Shown here one piece after another: positions 23,301 to 29,789 of a stretch of DNA of 64,000 nt; positions within the stretch are counted from its first letter, which is position 1; the number at the start of each line of letters is the position of its first letter. The notes under the pieces are model-generated. The model saw only the letters and a program-made list of their open reading frames with translations, searched no databases and was not told the origin of the DNA. Origin of the DNA: Hyposmocoma kahamanoa. Lineage: Eukaryota; Arthropoda; Insecta; Lepidoptera; Cosmopterigidae. A program made the position numbers and the translations under genes. The stretch spans positions 162,990-226,989 of the forward strand of contig NW_020653855.1 of NCBI RefSeq assembly GCF_003589595.1, written 5' to 3'.

Positions 23301-26300
23301 ACCGATTTTCATGATTCTTTTTTTTGTTGAAAAGGGGGGAATTCCATAGTGGTCCCATTTCATTTTGAAGAAAATCATCCACCTCTAAGGGTGGCTGTTC
23401 ACGCATGAAAATTCATTTTTATAAATAGCGCCTAAATTTTACTCAAGGAGCAATTATTTTAATGGTTGATTTTGCTATTTCTCCAGTTCAAGATGTTTTT
23501 CTCTCAATATACTTTGAGTAATGAGAACCGATTTTTATTTTCTCCAGTGTCAAGTCCTGTATAGTGGCGAATTTAAGGATATTTCAATAAAACGTACTTT
23601 TGAGGTCGGTTTTTTTAAGTACTCTGTACTGATTTTATATACATTTTTAAGAGTTCAAAGGCCTAAAATATAGGAATGCATTAGTCTCGCATTAAAATAA
23701 ATTAATAAAATAATAGGACGTTCACAGTAGGACGTTCGGTAACTTTCATTCGATAACTGTGCTCTGAATAACGTTTGTAGCCTTTGCCGGTCGAGAAGCT
23801 CGAGTAATCGTAGGTACGTGTGTGACGTCATTTCGGTTCGGTTTCGGACACGACAGTTCGACGTTCGAATCGATTATTGTGAATAAAAATGAAAAGAAAT
23901 CGTACGATATCTAACCGAATGGGTCGCCAACAGAGTTATCGTAAGGTTCTAAATCAACCTGCAGAGCAGCCAGTGTACAGGGTTGTCACAGACCTCTGTT
24001 CTTGACTTCCGGTTCTTCGAAAGGCTAGCGCCTCGGGTGAGCCGCCCCGGGTGCACAGAATGATCGAGCCTAGATAAAATGATTCATAGGTAGCCTAGTA
24101 AATCGTTTATCTAATATATTACATTTGAAGTGATAACTGGCTTTGACATATACATAATTAATGCTGTAGAACCCTATGGACAGCATCAACGCCCCACAAC
24201 TGCTTCCTAGGTCTGATCTGGGGTTAGGACCTGAATTATATTGTCCCGGTACGGGCTTGCTCGCACAGAGATAATCTAATTCAGGTATAGATCTGACACG
24301 GTGTGCTAGAAGACGTCGGTTCGAATCCGGCCGGATCGAAGGAATTTTTTCTGAGTCTTCGATTTTTATACTAATAATTATAACAAACTAGTGGAGTAAT
24401 TTCACAAAAAAAAAAATTGAATATCAATTCAGTAAAAATTTAAATACAATGAACAGCGACATCTCTGGCCGGGACTCGTAGCTGTAAAGGTATCTGTCTG
24501 AGTGACGAAATATCATAGATTTCTCATCGCTACGGCTAAAAAAGCAAATACAAAGACACGACGCAAGCACATAGAAAAATTCGTGAGGTCCGCTGGTTCG
24601 TTCCGTGGCTTAGTTGGTATAGCGTCTGGCACGGTATTCTAGAAGACATCGGTTCGAATCCGGCCGGATCGAAGGAACTTTTTCTGAGTATTCGATCTTT
24701 GTATTAATAATTATAGCACAACACTCTTTTGTTTTTCATGAACAAAATTTATTTAAATATCATGGTAGTATCATCATGATTTGATTATTTTTAACCAGTG
24801 ACATGACAATTATAAAATTGCAGACGGACCGCTGTCTGCAAGCGGACTGCCTGCCCGCCCTCTGCACTCTCCTTCGCTGCGGCAAATCGTCTCTCATGAA
24901 AGAAGCAGCTTGGGCCGTCAGCAACGTCCTCGCCGGAACCACAGAGCAAATACAACAAGCTTTAGACGCTGGCGTTTTAGAGCATTTGCTCCATGTGCTG
25001 TCTACAGAGGACATTAAGTAAGTAAATAATAAATAAAATATTAGACAACATCAGATACGTTGCTCGTCGAATCCGACTGGGTTGAGCAGCTTTCGGGGAG
25101 CTCCGGACGTCTTCTCGTCCGCAATACTGCAGTCCTTGAAGACAAAAGTCTTCAAGCAGTGCGTGTTGCCAGCGATGACATGCGGCTCTGAGACGTGGTC
25201 ACTTACTATAGGCCTCATAAAAGAGCTCGAAGTCACATCAGAAATTAGGAGATCCGAAGAAGAACGAAAGTCACCGACGTAGCTCGAAGGATTAGCAAGT
25301 TGAAGTGGCAGCGGGCAGAGCACATAGCTCGTAGAACTGACGGCCGTTGGGTCTCCACGAACAGGAAGGCGTTCAGTGGGACGGCCCCCTATTAGATGGA
25401 TGACCTAATAAGGGCGGCGGCTAACCGATGTATGCACGTCGCGTCCGATCGGCTGGTCTGGAAATCTTTGGGCATGACCTATGTTCAGCAGTGGACGTCT
25501 TCCGGCTGATATGATGATGATGATGAACATCATATTGCGATTTAAAGCTCTGAGTGGCACTGCAACTGTTATGGACAGGCGTGTCGCTTACCGTCAGGCG
25601 CACGACTTCTTCGTCCCGTCACTTGATATTATAAATTATAAAAAATAACTCTTGTTTCAGATGCCAAAAAGAAGCAGCATGGGCCATCACAAACCTCTGC
25701 CTCGGTGGCACTCCAGAACAGTTGGACGCGTTGCTACAAGCCGGTTTCCTCGAGCCTTACTGCATGCTGCTAAGTTCACCAGACCAAAGAGCTATTATTG
25801 TTGTGCTAGATGGATTGACTAACTTGCTGCAGGTAAGAATTCTGACATAATGCTCTTAAAAAGAAAAACTTGGAATACTGAATTCAAATTCTACTCTATA
25901 ATTTTTTAGTTCATTAAATATTACGATGTTCTACTACCATGATATTCATGGCAAAATACGTTTTAACTTAAATGAGCGTCCCGGACATGCGGGCGAGTTT
26001 GTCTTACCTAGTAAATAGAATTCAGATTCGCCTCGTGTAACTGCACGCTAAAGGTGGCAAATTAGGGGGCGAATCCGGCGTGACCGTCAGGATGGCTGGT
26101 CGCCTGTCGCATCTGGCACTGAGTGTATATTCAAGAATTGCTACCTATTTGTTACTATTTGCAAATGCAATTATAAACAGTAGCAATTCTTGAGTCAGTG
26201 CCAGATGCGACAGGCGACCAGCCATCCTAACGGTTATGAATCCGGTTTATTGGATTTCAACCAGTTTCCTGCTTCTCCTCTGGTGATTCACCTTATCGTT

Positions 26301-29300
26301 AGAGTGAAAATCTCGCATACGCGTTTTCACAGTTCGTTTTTAAGTACTGATTTTTTTTAAATGAAATTCTTATAAACTTCTTTTATTGAATTGATATTCA
26401 ATTATTGTTATGTGAAATTACCACTCCACTCCACTGGTTTGTTATAGTTATTAATTCAAAGATCGAACACTTTGCCAACTAAGCCACGGAATGAACCAGC
26501 GCATCTCACAAATTCTTCTATGTGTTTGTTGTCGTGTCTTTCTATTTGGTTTTTTCAACGACTTTTTAGCCGTAGCGCCATCTATGAAAGTATTTCGTCA
26601 CCCAGTTAGATACCTTTACAACTACCAGCCCCGGCTAGAGATTTATTTATTTTATTTATTTATGCGAGAGATGAGACGAGATGTCGCTATTCCTTGTATT
26701 TATATTTTTATTGAATTGATATTCAATTATTTTTATGTGAATGTTATTCCATTACTTTGTTATAATTATTAATACAAAGATCAAACACTCAGAAAAAAAT
26801 CCTTTGATCGTTTCGATCTTTCTGAGTGTTCGATCTTTGTATTAATAATTATAACAAACTTAGGTATAAATTTCTTTCTCAAATAGAATAGAATATGTTT
26901 ATTTTGGCATCACAAACGCAAAGAAAAACAAAATAATTAACATATTTACAATACATATTTTTAAGATGGAACATTATTTGATGGTATACATGTGACGCCC
27001 TGCAAGGGCACAGCAAAAAAGGGCTAAATTCATAAATCACACTATTTAATAATATTAAATTATTACATTACAATATAACATCATAACGTTAAATTATTAT
27101 ATCAGTTGCAGTGCCACTTAAAGCTTTAAATCGCAAAGATTCTTAGGGGCACTGCCACTGCGCCCTGAGACATAAGTTGACAAGTCCCATGTGCTTGTAA
27201 TTTCACCAGCACACTTACCCTTCTATACCGGAACGCAGTAAAATACCCAGTAACCAATAACCCAGTTTTAGTTTATTGAAATTGTTTAATGATATGTCAG
27301 CTATGCATCGTTATAAAGTTCCGATAAGTCGAACACGTTAACTAATTTTAACTGTTTTTAAAAGAGAATTTTGTGCTCTATCTATTGATATTTAAAACAG
27401 ATATTTGACCGTTTGACACTGCGTTTTAGTTAGTGGACGGCAGATTATTGCTTGGCGCAGAAATAGGTAAGGTGGCAAGCTGTTTCCCTGGACGAACTCT
27501 TTCACAAGGAGCTCTACTAAAGAGCTTTAATGAACCATTCATTTCGGATACATTCATCATTTGTTAGTAAAGACTTAGCTAATGTTGAATTTTAAATATT
27601 TATAAAACAAAATTATTCATAGGTATTCGTTTGGCAGATGGGAGTTCAACGTCAAGCTAAGTGCAGGTCAAGTGGTTTTAGCAGCAGTGTAATCAAATCC
27701 CCGATACAAAACAGTGCAATCCAAAAAACTATAGTATGTCTTTTTCGAAGACTGAGTAAAATGATATTTGGTAGTAGGGTTGCTACCAAAACATTTTAAA
27801 TAGGTAGATATGTAGTTGTTGTCGATAGTTTTATCGATAGATTGTGAAAGAAGATAAAGTGTTGCCAAAAATGTCTGAATTGTGAATATTACGACGTTCT
27901 AATGATGACTAATTGCGCTATTGTTTTCTTTGTTCTTATTTTGACAGTCGGCCTACTAGTATCGAAATCAATTTTTATACATATACATTTTAACAAGAAT
28001 AGCGGGATTTGATTATCTATATTGAATTAAAAGAAACTTTACCTCCTCTTTGTATATTTCATAAACATAGTTCTAAATACAGTGTATTGTATATATGAAC
28101 TTACAAAACTTGACAATTCAAATGAACTTGTGCTCAGTAATTGGATGAATAATGGGTCGAGGATGATTCAAATGAAACAAATTCGTCTGTTTATTCCATA
28201 AGCGTGACCAATATTCTATCGATAGTCGATAGAATATTTATTGACTGCAATCACTAGCTGCTCGCAAGCGGGCAACATCATGACGCAATGAACTGTCATT
28301 TTACTCCGTCTTAAAAAAAGACAGACTATAACTGCCTCAGTCGGCGAAAGGTTATATATTACTGGTTATGAATACTGGACTACTACGCAGAGGTCGCGGG
28401 TTCGATTCCCCAGTCGAGAAAAATATTTTTATGGCCTACATTCTTCTCTAGTGAGTGTAGTTTGTGTTTGTTTTTGTGTGTGTTCATGGCACCCGCGATA
28501 CAGGGTTTCCCCAGTGCTGTGCTATGATGTGTATGTTATGATTGTTATTCATTTTGTCCAGGCGGCAGCAAAGTTTGGCCAAGTGGAACCTCTCTGCATC
28601 AAACTGGAAGAGATTGGCGCATTAGATCGAATTGAAGCTTTACAGACGCATGAGAATGAACAGGTAGATTGTTTTTTTCGTTTTATAATAATGGTGACGA
28701 CGACGATGGCACGGACAATTCGCCACCAGCATTTAACACTTCTTTTTCTTTACATAAAACTAAGTCTATCGGCATTGAAAAAGAAATAGTCAATTTTATT
28801 CATTTTTTTATGAGAAACATTTGAATAAATTTGACCAACTTCTGGTGTCTTGATTTTTTTTCGTTCCGTACGATGAAATGATCCTTACATGAAACTGAGT
28901 TGAACAGCACTAAATCATTTTTATGGACAACTCACTGTTGACCAAAAAATTTACTATGCCAAAAAGTGTTTTCACAAGAAAAGCCTTAATGGTTCCTAGG
29001 ACAGTTTCTTGGTATCTTCTATGGTTTCGGATTTCCCCATACTGTAATACGGATTTCCCCATTTTAAAAAATCATCATCTTATTTAAGAGCTCTTGTCGG
29101 TGTGGCCTCCTCCACTTCTCACGGTTCATAACCAGTTCTTTGACCTCTCTATAGCTGTTCACTTTGATATTCTTTTTTATTTGTTCACTATACGCCATTC
29201 TTGGTCTTCCTTTCTTTCTTTTCCCTTCTATCCTCCCCTCGATTATCATTCTCACAAATTCGTCGTTATGCAACAAATGTCTAAACGTTTTCCACCTTAT

Positions 29301-29789
29301 CATCTCTATTGCGTTCAAAAGACTTCTCTCCTCCCCAACCCTTTCCAAAACTTCCTCATTATATCTCTTTTCAATCCATATTTTTTCCATTCGCTTCCAG
29401 CACTAAAAAATACTTTTTATAAATTTATCACGCGTAAAACTTATTTTTAGCCGACTTCCAAAAAGGAGGATTTTTTTCGTATGTATGTTACGCGATAACT
29501 CCGGCACCACATTTGTGAAACGATTTTGATAAATCTTTTTTTGTTGGAAAGATGGTACCTCAGATGTGGTCCCATTCAAATTTGAAGAAGGTATTCCACT
29601 TCTAAGGGTGGCAAACTAGGGGATGAATGACTTTTCAGGTCGGTTTTTTATTCGTTTCAGATATACAAAAAGGCATTATCAATTTTGGACAACTATTTCT
29701 GCGACCAGGAAGATGGAAACGCCCAACCGGAACAAACGGAAGAGGAATATCAATTCGGGACTGCTCAACCACAAAATATCAACTTTTAA
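8321..29789 (+). CDS. KPNA2: Importin subunit alpha (karyopherin alpha), 11 coding exons
   Basis: Adaptor for nuclear import. It binds classical nuclear localisation signals in cytoplasmic cargo and couples them to importin beta. Coding exons are 8321-8383, 11061-11208, 19349-19496, 20065-20146, 20767-20984, 21932-22023, 22741-22919, 24824-25017, 25661-25832, 28562-28663 and 29661-29789. All have AG/GT borders and matching phases, and they join to 1527 bases and 508 residues, close to the usual 520-530. A basic importin-beta-binding domain (about residues 22-47) ends in KRR. ARM repeats follow. The cargo-groove pairs are W129/N133, W170/N174, W213/N217 (major site) and W340/N344, W382/N386 (minor site), all conserved. 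The C-terminal part (HENEQIYKKALSILDNYF) resembles the KPNA2/Pendulin type more than KPNA3/4 or KPNA1/5/6. That subfamily call, and the symbol, are inference. Introns are heavily loaded with mobile DNA. Confidence 0.96.
8980..9085 (-). mobile_element. Non-LTR retrotransposon C-terminal scrap
   Basis: On the minus strand it reads MIEGKRGRGRPRTKLL and then a stop soon after. The EGKR.RGRPR motif is typical of the extreme C-terminus of RTE-like endonuclease/reverse-transcriptase proteins. Confidence 0.55.
9075..9165 (-). repeat. Dispersed 300-bp repeat, 3' fragment with internal deletion
   Basis: The words acctgtccataacagttgcagtgccac and agggcactgccgctaatttcaccagca are parts of the 300-bp repeat in minus orientation. 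The middle is deleted or replaced. Confidence 0.6.
9165..9460 (+). mobile_element. Non-LTR retrotransposon C-terminal fragment
   Basis: The translation holds CRFCHKADETPAHLLTQC, the C-terminal CxxC...H...C motif of insect non-LTR elements, followed by QPEDCQ. It resembles the piece at 4495 but comes from a different copy or subfamily. It is truncated at the 5' side and broken downstream. Confidence 0.7.
10660..10942 (+). repeat. Dispersed 300-bp repeat, copy
   Basis: Almost full copy of the window's main repeat, with small internal deletions around 10880-10910. Confidence 0.75.
11061..11208 (+). CDS. KPNA2: Importin alpha coding exon 2 (IBB domain)
   Basis: Acceptor TTTCTAG, donor G|GTATGT. 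It codes for residues 22-70 plus one base. It holds the basic importin-beta-binding segment DLRRKRAELSVALRKQ ... LLKRR, which also acts as autoinhibitor of the NLS groove. Confidence 0.95.
11475..11990 (+). mobile_element. Jockey-like non-LTR retrotransposon 3' end
   Basis: The frame to the stop at about 11800 reads LRDRRILSDLIFIHGILNN ... YPRHKISKIFNVPRCRTNL. This is the conserved C-terminus of jockey/CR1-type reverse-transcriptase proteins (L..RR..SDL.F.Y..LNG ... RTN). About 190 bases of AT-rich 3' untranslated sequence follow. The element is 5'-truncated, as is usual for such copies. Confidence 0.75.
12065..12372 (-). repeat. Dispersed 300-bp repeat, copy
   Basis: Nearly full-length copy in minus orientation, running from the A-rich tail (poly-T at 12070) to acaaggagctctactgcttc. 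Confidence 0.78.
12698..12745. repeat. Perfect 22-bp hairpin
   Basis: Two 22-base arms (12698-12719 and 12724-12745, with gttctctggcttaactatc in the left arm) pair without mismatch around a 4-base loop AATA. A run of T precedes it. It may be a compact fold-back element or a small-RNA precursor, and the sequence does not decide which. Confidence 0.85.
12961..13048 (+). pseudogene. THAP-type zinc finger relic, first exon
   Basis: The frame reads VVNCSVYGC ... SSKRDKKRAFF and then a stop at 13033. The C-x4-C pair, the basic middle and the FF.F motif are the start of a THAP zinc finger. The stop falls where these domains normally read FPKD. The coding-like stretch ends in a donor GTAAGT at 13049. 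The region just before it (12750-12860) is GC-richer, like a promoter. Likely the 5' remnant of a P-element-like/THAP9-type transposon or a dead gene copy. Confidence 0.6.
13945..14345 (+). mobile_element. SINE family A, head-to-tail composite
   Basis: It begins in a SINE tail (gatcgaaggattttttt ... ttcgatctttgtattaataa), runs through the body words agcgacatctcttgcc and gatggcgctacg, and then into a second tRNA-like head at 14228-14300. That head has A-box-like gtggtttagttggtatag and B-box ggttcgaatcc, and is followed by the same tail again. The order tail-body-head-tail is also found at 24.3 kb. Confidence 0.75.
14346..15190. other. Intronic DNA, nothing recognised
   Basis: Within importin intron 2. 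It has no convincing coding frame. Short open frames at 14238-14486 and 14675-14887 (-) lack any domain or splice support. Confidence 0.4.
15195..15345 (-). repeat. Dispersed repeat of the GGAGG/bottom-strand family
   Basis: In reverse complement the words (aactccggtatttgtg-like, cgattt, ggggttcc, agtggtcc) follow the same order as the copies at 23.2 and 29.4 kb, though strongly diverged. Confidence 0.45.
15655..15845 (-). mobile_element. SINE family C fragment with (ACGC)n run
   Basis: Words such as gcctctgcgtggcagacc, gagagaaataaatgtaggcc and acaaacaaccacaagttacat are shared with 17085-17285. A short (ACGC)n microsatellite at 15697-15720 interrupts the body. Confidence 0.65.
16154..16291 (+). 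CDS. Orphan coding-looking exon inside importin intron 2
   Basis: An ATG (16154) opens 45 codons (VTTTAYERKVYEDFIWCF ... VVPQLVEG) and then a TAG at 16289. The composition switches abruptly from an AT-rich flank to protein-like codons. The residue pattern, acidic and amphipathic with aromatic clusters, looks like a real protein start. The last sense codons overlap a possible weak donor G|GTACTT at 16285. It is on the same strand as importin alpha but does not fit its known protein. I do not recognise the family. It may be exon 1 of a nested gene, an alternative start, or a transposon piece. Confidence 0.4.
   Translation: MVTTTAYERKVYEDFIWCFTKCLLEQGFQNSEEIAEVVPQLVEGT
16546..16690. repeat. MITE end fragment joined to GC-rich repeat
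   Basis: The words agggggtctat ... cgtccgacgtccgtccgaaa match the end of the MITE at 18259. The following GC-rich part (gctcattcagaacac ... gaagcggctacgagtgg) is related to 56925-57000. No gene is seen. Confidence 0.5.
17085..17285 (-). mobile_element. SINE family C, full head
   Basis: On the minus strand the head reads CCTCTGTGGCCGAACGG (A-box region) and GGTTCGATTCCCGGG (B box), then the body words gagagaaatatttgtatgacg. It is inserted in a broken reverse-transcriptase sequence. It looks like a tRNA gene at first sight but lacks a full cloverleaf and recurs at 15.7 and 28.4 kb. Confidence 0.75.
17290..17900 (-). mobile_element. Broken non-LTR reverse transcriptase (YADD)
   Basis: On the minus strand, SYADDMVLLSP (near 17720) is the catalytic motif of a reverse transcriptase. 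It is preceded by LTSPRLFNLFVNNLIGEL and followed, after frame breaks, by QFRYLGHIVTEDL, RERRALSVRGNMLAHRF and LFRAYCQSFYTC. This is the order found in insect non-LTR elements. Frameshifts and stops separate the blocks, and SINE family C interrupts the 3' side. The element is a dead fragment. Confidence 0.8.
18259..18456. mobile_element. MITE with long terminal inverted repeats
   Basis: Arms of about 58 bases starting GGGGGTCTACT and reading ccgacatccgtcc ... aacaattactg face each other across about 80 bases. Fragments of the same element occur at 16546 and 31145. No coding capacity. Confidence 0.85.
18545..18790 (+). repeat. Dispersed GGAGG-family repeat, 3' part
   Basis: It contains the words gatcccatttaaatttgaag, cctctaagggtggcaaacta, caataaatcttggcaaat and the terminal ggaggtcggttttc. 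They are shared with the copies at 23.2, 29.4, 40.2, 53.9, 54.6 and 58.8 kb. Confidence 0.7.
18883..19160 (+). repeat. Dispersed 300-bp repeat, copy
   Basis: Copy of the main repeat lacking the middle cagtaatgtgagcattac segment. It ends in an A-rich tail at 19150. Confidence 0.78.
19349..19496 (+). CDS. KPNA2: Importin alpha coding exon 3
   Basis: Acceptor CTTTCAG, donor TG|GTAATA. It codes for residues 71-119, with SREQNPPITLMVEAGVI of the first ARM repeat. Confidence 0.95.
19520..19990 (+). repeat. Dispersed repeat shared with 52690-52985
   Basis: Long collinear matches to 52.7 kb include taatggacgaaaattga, ccgatgaaatgtgattcc, tttattacaataaatacaga and catttgcctgatg. The copy at 52.7 kb is shorter by internal deletions. 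No coding frame. Confidence 0.7.
20065..20146 (+). CDS. KPNA2: Importin alpha coding exon 4
   Basis: Residues 120 (split) to 147. It contains the ARM signature WAITNIASG with groove residues W129 and N133 of the major NLS site. Confidence 0.95.
20383..20650 (+). repeat. Dispersed 300-bp repeat, copy
   Basis: Full-length copy with a short deletion near 20505. It lies in importin intron 4. Confidence 0.78.
20767..20984 (+). CDS. KPNA2: Importin alpha coding exon 5
   Basis: Residues 148-219 plus two bases. It contains WALGNIAGDG (W170, N174) and WTYSNFCR (W213, N217). Most relatives read WTLSNLCR at the last motif, so Y and F are mild departures. Confidence 0.96.
20985..21931 (+). other. Importin alpha intron 5
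   Basis: It holds a diverged repeat around 21500-21760 with the words tggtcaagtgcgagtcggcc, a common lepidopteran repeat. Related sequence in other orientation lies near 28790-29000. Nothing coding. Confidence 0.5.
21932..22023 (+). CDS. KPNA2: Importin alpha coding exon 6
   Basis: Residues 220 (split) to 250. It codes for NKSPMVKFELVSAALPYIA, the ARM 4 helix region, with donor G|GTGAGT. Confidence 0.93.
22170..22402. mobile_element. MITE family 2, copy 1
   Basis: The ends read cccccggagacgtaattcga and, inverted, ccccggacacataattcgac. The whole is collinear with 33490-33755 over ttgattgacca, atactaaacgtc and ctttttctttgatg. A pair of inverted ends of about 22 bases and no coding capacity mark a non-autonomous DNA transposon. 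Confidence 0.75.
22540..22738 (+). repeat. GC-rich repeat abutting importin exon 7
   Basis: The words tttccaccggagccgcgct, gcaccgcctcgctacgtcgc and ggccaatcgta suggest a mobile fragment with inverted pieces. It ends only a few bases before the exon 7 acceptor. An open frame running from here through exon 7 is an artefact of the GC-rich composition. Confidence 0.4.
22741..22919 (+). CDS. KPNA2: Importin alpha coding exon 7, strongly GC-rich
   Basis: Residues 251 (split) to 310. It contains DACWALSYLTDGPNERI and TPALRAIGNMLTG. Third positions are almost all G or C, unlike the other exons of the gene, yet the protein is well conserved. Confidence 0.95.
23212..23620 (+). repeat. Dispersed GGAGG-family repeat, near complete
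   Basis: It starts with cttcaaaaaaggaggaggtt, passes tatgttacgcgataactccg and cctctaagggtggc, and ends with ttgaggtcggtttttt. This is the most complete copy in the window. The class is probably a non-autonomous DNA element. Confidence 0.7.
23705..23895 (-). repeat. Dispersed repeat shared with 40850-41005
   Basis: Its reverse complement matches the + strand at 40.85 kb through cgaaccgaaat.acgtc, acgattactc and ccggcaaaggctacaaa. It is part of a larger element whose other half is at 40726. Confidence 0.65.
23940..24270 (+). repeat. Dispersed repeat shared with 45350-45480
   Basis: The words gtacagggttgtcac, gccgccccgggtgcac and tgatctggggttaggacctg reappear at 45.35-45.48 kb: the first two as reverse complements, the last in the same orientation. 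The order is rearranged between copies. Confidence 0.5.
24290..24715 (+). mobile_element. SINE family A, head-to-tail composite
   Basis: Two tRNA-like heads, at 24293-24340 (partial) and 24600-24672 (cgtggcttagttggtatagc; B box ggttcgaatcc), each followed by the tail tcgaaggaa ... tctttgtattaataatt. They are separated by the body with gcgacatctctgg. Same arrangement as at 13.95 kb. Confidence 0.78.
24824..25017 (+). CDS. KPNA2: Importin alpha coding exon 8
   Basis: Residues 311-374 plus two bases. It contains KEAAWAVSNVLAGTTEQIQ with W340 and N344 of the minor NLS site. Acceptor TTGCAG, donor AA|GTAAGT. Confidence 0.95.
25040..25531 (+). mobile_element. RTE non-LTR retrotransposon 3' end
   Basis: Reads KTKVFKQCVLPAMTCGSETW, LTIGLIKELEVT and, after frameshifts, LKWQRAEHIARRTDGRW and the final QQWTSSG, ending in a (TGA)n run. 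This is the C-terminus and tail of an RTE-clade element. A related, more damaged copy is at 55440-55885. A fragment of another repeat (ttagacaacatcagatacgt) precedes it. Confidence 0.8.
25532..25640 (+). repeat. Dispersed 300-bp repeat, 3' third
   Basis: From gcgatttaaagctctgagtg to cacttgatattataaa. It is directly attached to the RTE tail and ends 20 bases before importin exon 9. Confidence 0.75.
25661..25832 (+). CDS. KPNA2: Importin alpha coding exon 9
   Basis: Residues 375 (split) to 432. It contains KEAAWAITNLCLGGTPEQL with W382 and N386, and VLDGLTNLLQ of the last ARM repeats. Confidence 0.95.
26079..26237. mobile_element. Fold-back MITE with 8-bp flanking repeats
   Basis: Arms of about 50 bases (ggatggctggtcgcctgtcg ...) are inverted around about 45 bases. 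The octamer GAATCCGG occurs directly outside each end (26071-26078 and 26238-26245) and looks like a target-site duplication, as made by hAT elements. The outermost bases of the arms match only imperfectly. Confidence 0.8.
26380..26865 (-). mobile_element. SINE family A, minus copy plus inverted scrap
   Basis: In reverse order it shows the tail (ttattaattcaaagatcgaac), head (gccaactaagccacggaa) and body (gtagcgccatctatgaaag; gatgtcgct). From 26812 the tail repeats on the + strand, so two copies meet in opposite directions. Confidence 0.72.
26885..27000 (-). mobile_element. Probable non-LTR retrotransposon tail
   Basis: It starts with a (AGAAT)-type run at 26885 and reads, antisense, as an AT-rich 3' untranslated tail (gtttattttggcatcacaaa). 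It is a weak call based on resemblance to other such tails. Confidence 0.35.
27100..27515 (-). repeat. Dispersed 300-bp repeat split by an insertion
   Basis: The 3' part is at 27105-27240 and the 5' part at 27445-27515. Between them lie about 205 bases of unrelated AT-rich DNA, at the point where other copies read cattactgc. Confidence 0.7.
28195..28330 (+). repeat. Dispersed repeat shared with 50755-50885
   Basis: Shared words are tttattccataagcgtgacca, gatagaatattt, gcaatcactagctgc and ttttactccgtctt. The 28.2 kb copy has about 35 extra bases. It may be a small MITE, and no ends were proven. Confidence 0.65.
28365..28520 (+). mobile_element. SINE family C, plus copy
   Basis: B box GGTTCGATTCCCC near 28398, then aaaaatatttttatggcctac and tgttcatggcacccgcgata, all shared with the copies at 15.7 and 17.1 kb. 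It ends about 40 bases before importin exon 10. Confidence 0.7.
28562..28663 (+). CDS. KPNA2: Importin alpha coding exon 10
   Basis: Residues 433-466: AAAKFGQVEPLCIKLEEIG and LQTHENEQ, the end of the ARM array. Both ends are phase 0. Confidence 0.94.
29064..29400 (-). mobile_element. Non-LTR retrotransposon C-terminal fragment
   Basis: The open minus-strand frame contains EVLERVGEERSLLNAI, WKTFRHLLHND, IIEGRIEGKRKKGRPR and MNREKWRRPHRQELLNK, the usual C-terminal order of a reverse-transcriptase protein (R..W..H.LRH ... IEGK..G.RGRPR ... R..W). About 108 codons are uninterrupted. A related fragment is at 53590-53840. Confidence 0.75.
29447..29653 (+). repeat. GGAGG-family repeat directly before the last importin exon
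   Basis: It runs from agccgacttccaaaaaggag to the terminal caggtcggttttttatt. The T-rich end of the repeat merges into the exon 11 acceptor (cgtttcag at 29653-29660), so the repeat supplies the polypyrimidine tract. Confidence 0.75.
29661..29789 (+). CDS. KPNA2: Importin alpha coding exon 11 and stop
   Basis: Residues 467-508: IYKKALSILDNYFCDQE, then an acidic, glutamine-rich C-terminus ending NINF and TAA at 29787. This is the expected end of an importin alpha, including the acidic tail near the CAS export-factor site. Confidence 0.95.
   Translation: MYKKALSILDNYFCDQEDGNAQPEQTEEEYQFGTAQPQNINF

Larger units (their letters stand above)
22920..24823 (+). other. Importin alpha intron 7
   Basis: It holds a GGAGG-family repeat (23212-23620), a minus-strand copy of a dispersed repeat also at 40.85 kb (23705-23895), a repeat shared with 45.4 kb (23940-24270) and two SINE family A units (24290-24715). 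Confidence 0.7.
25833..28561 (+). other. Importin alpha intron 9
   Basis: It holds a fold-back element (26079-26237), SINE family A copies in both directions (26380-26865), a retrotransposon tail (26885-27000), an interrupted 300-bp repeat (27100-27515), a repeat shared with 50.76 kb (28195-28330) and a SINE family C copy (28365-28520). The stretch 27520-28190 is AT-rich without features. Confidence 0.7.

Noticed and set aside
29094..29450. Plus-strand frame of 118 codons in importin intron 10
   Set aside because: It is antisense to a reverse-transcriptase C-terminus with recognisable motifs and is rich in F, L and S as expected for such a shadow.
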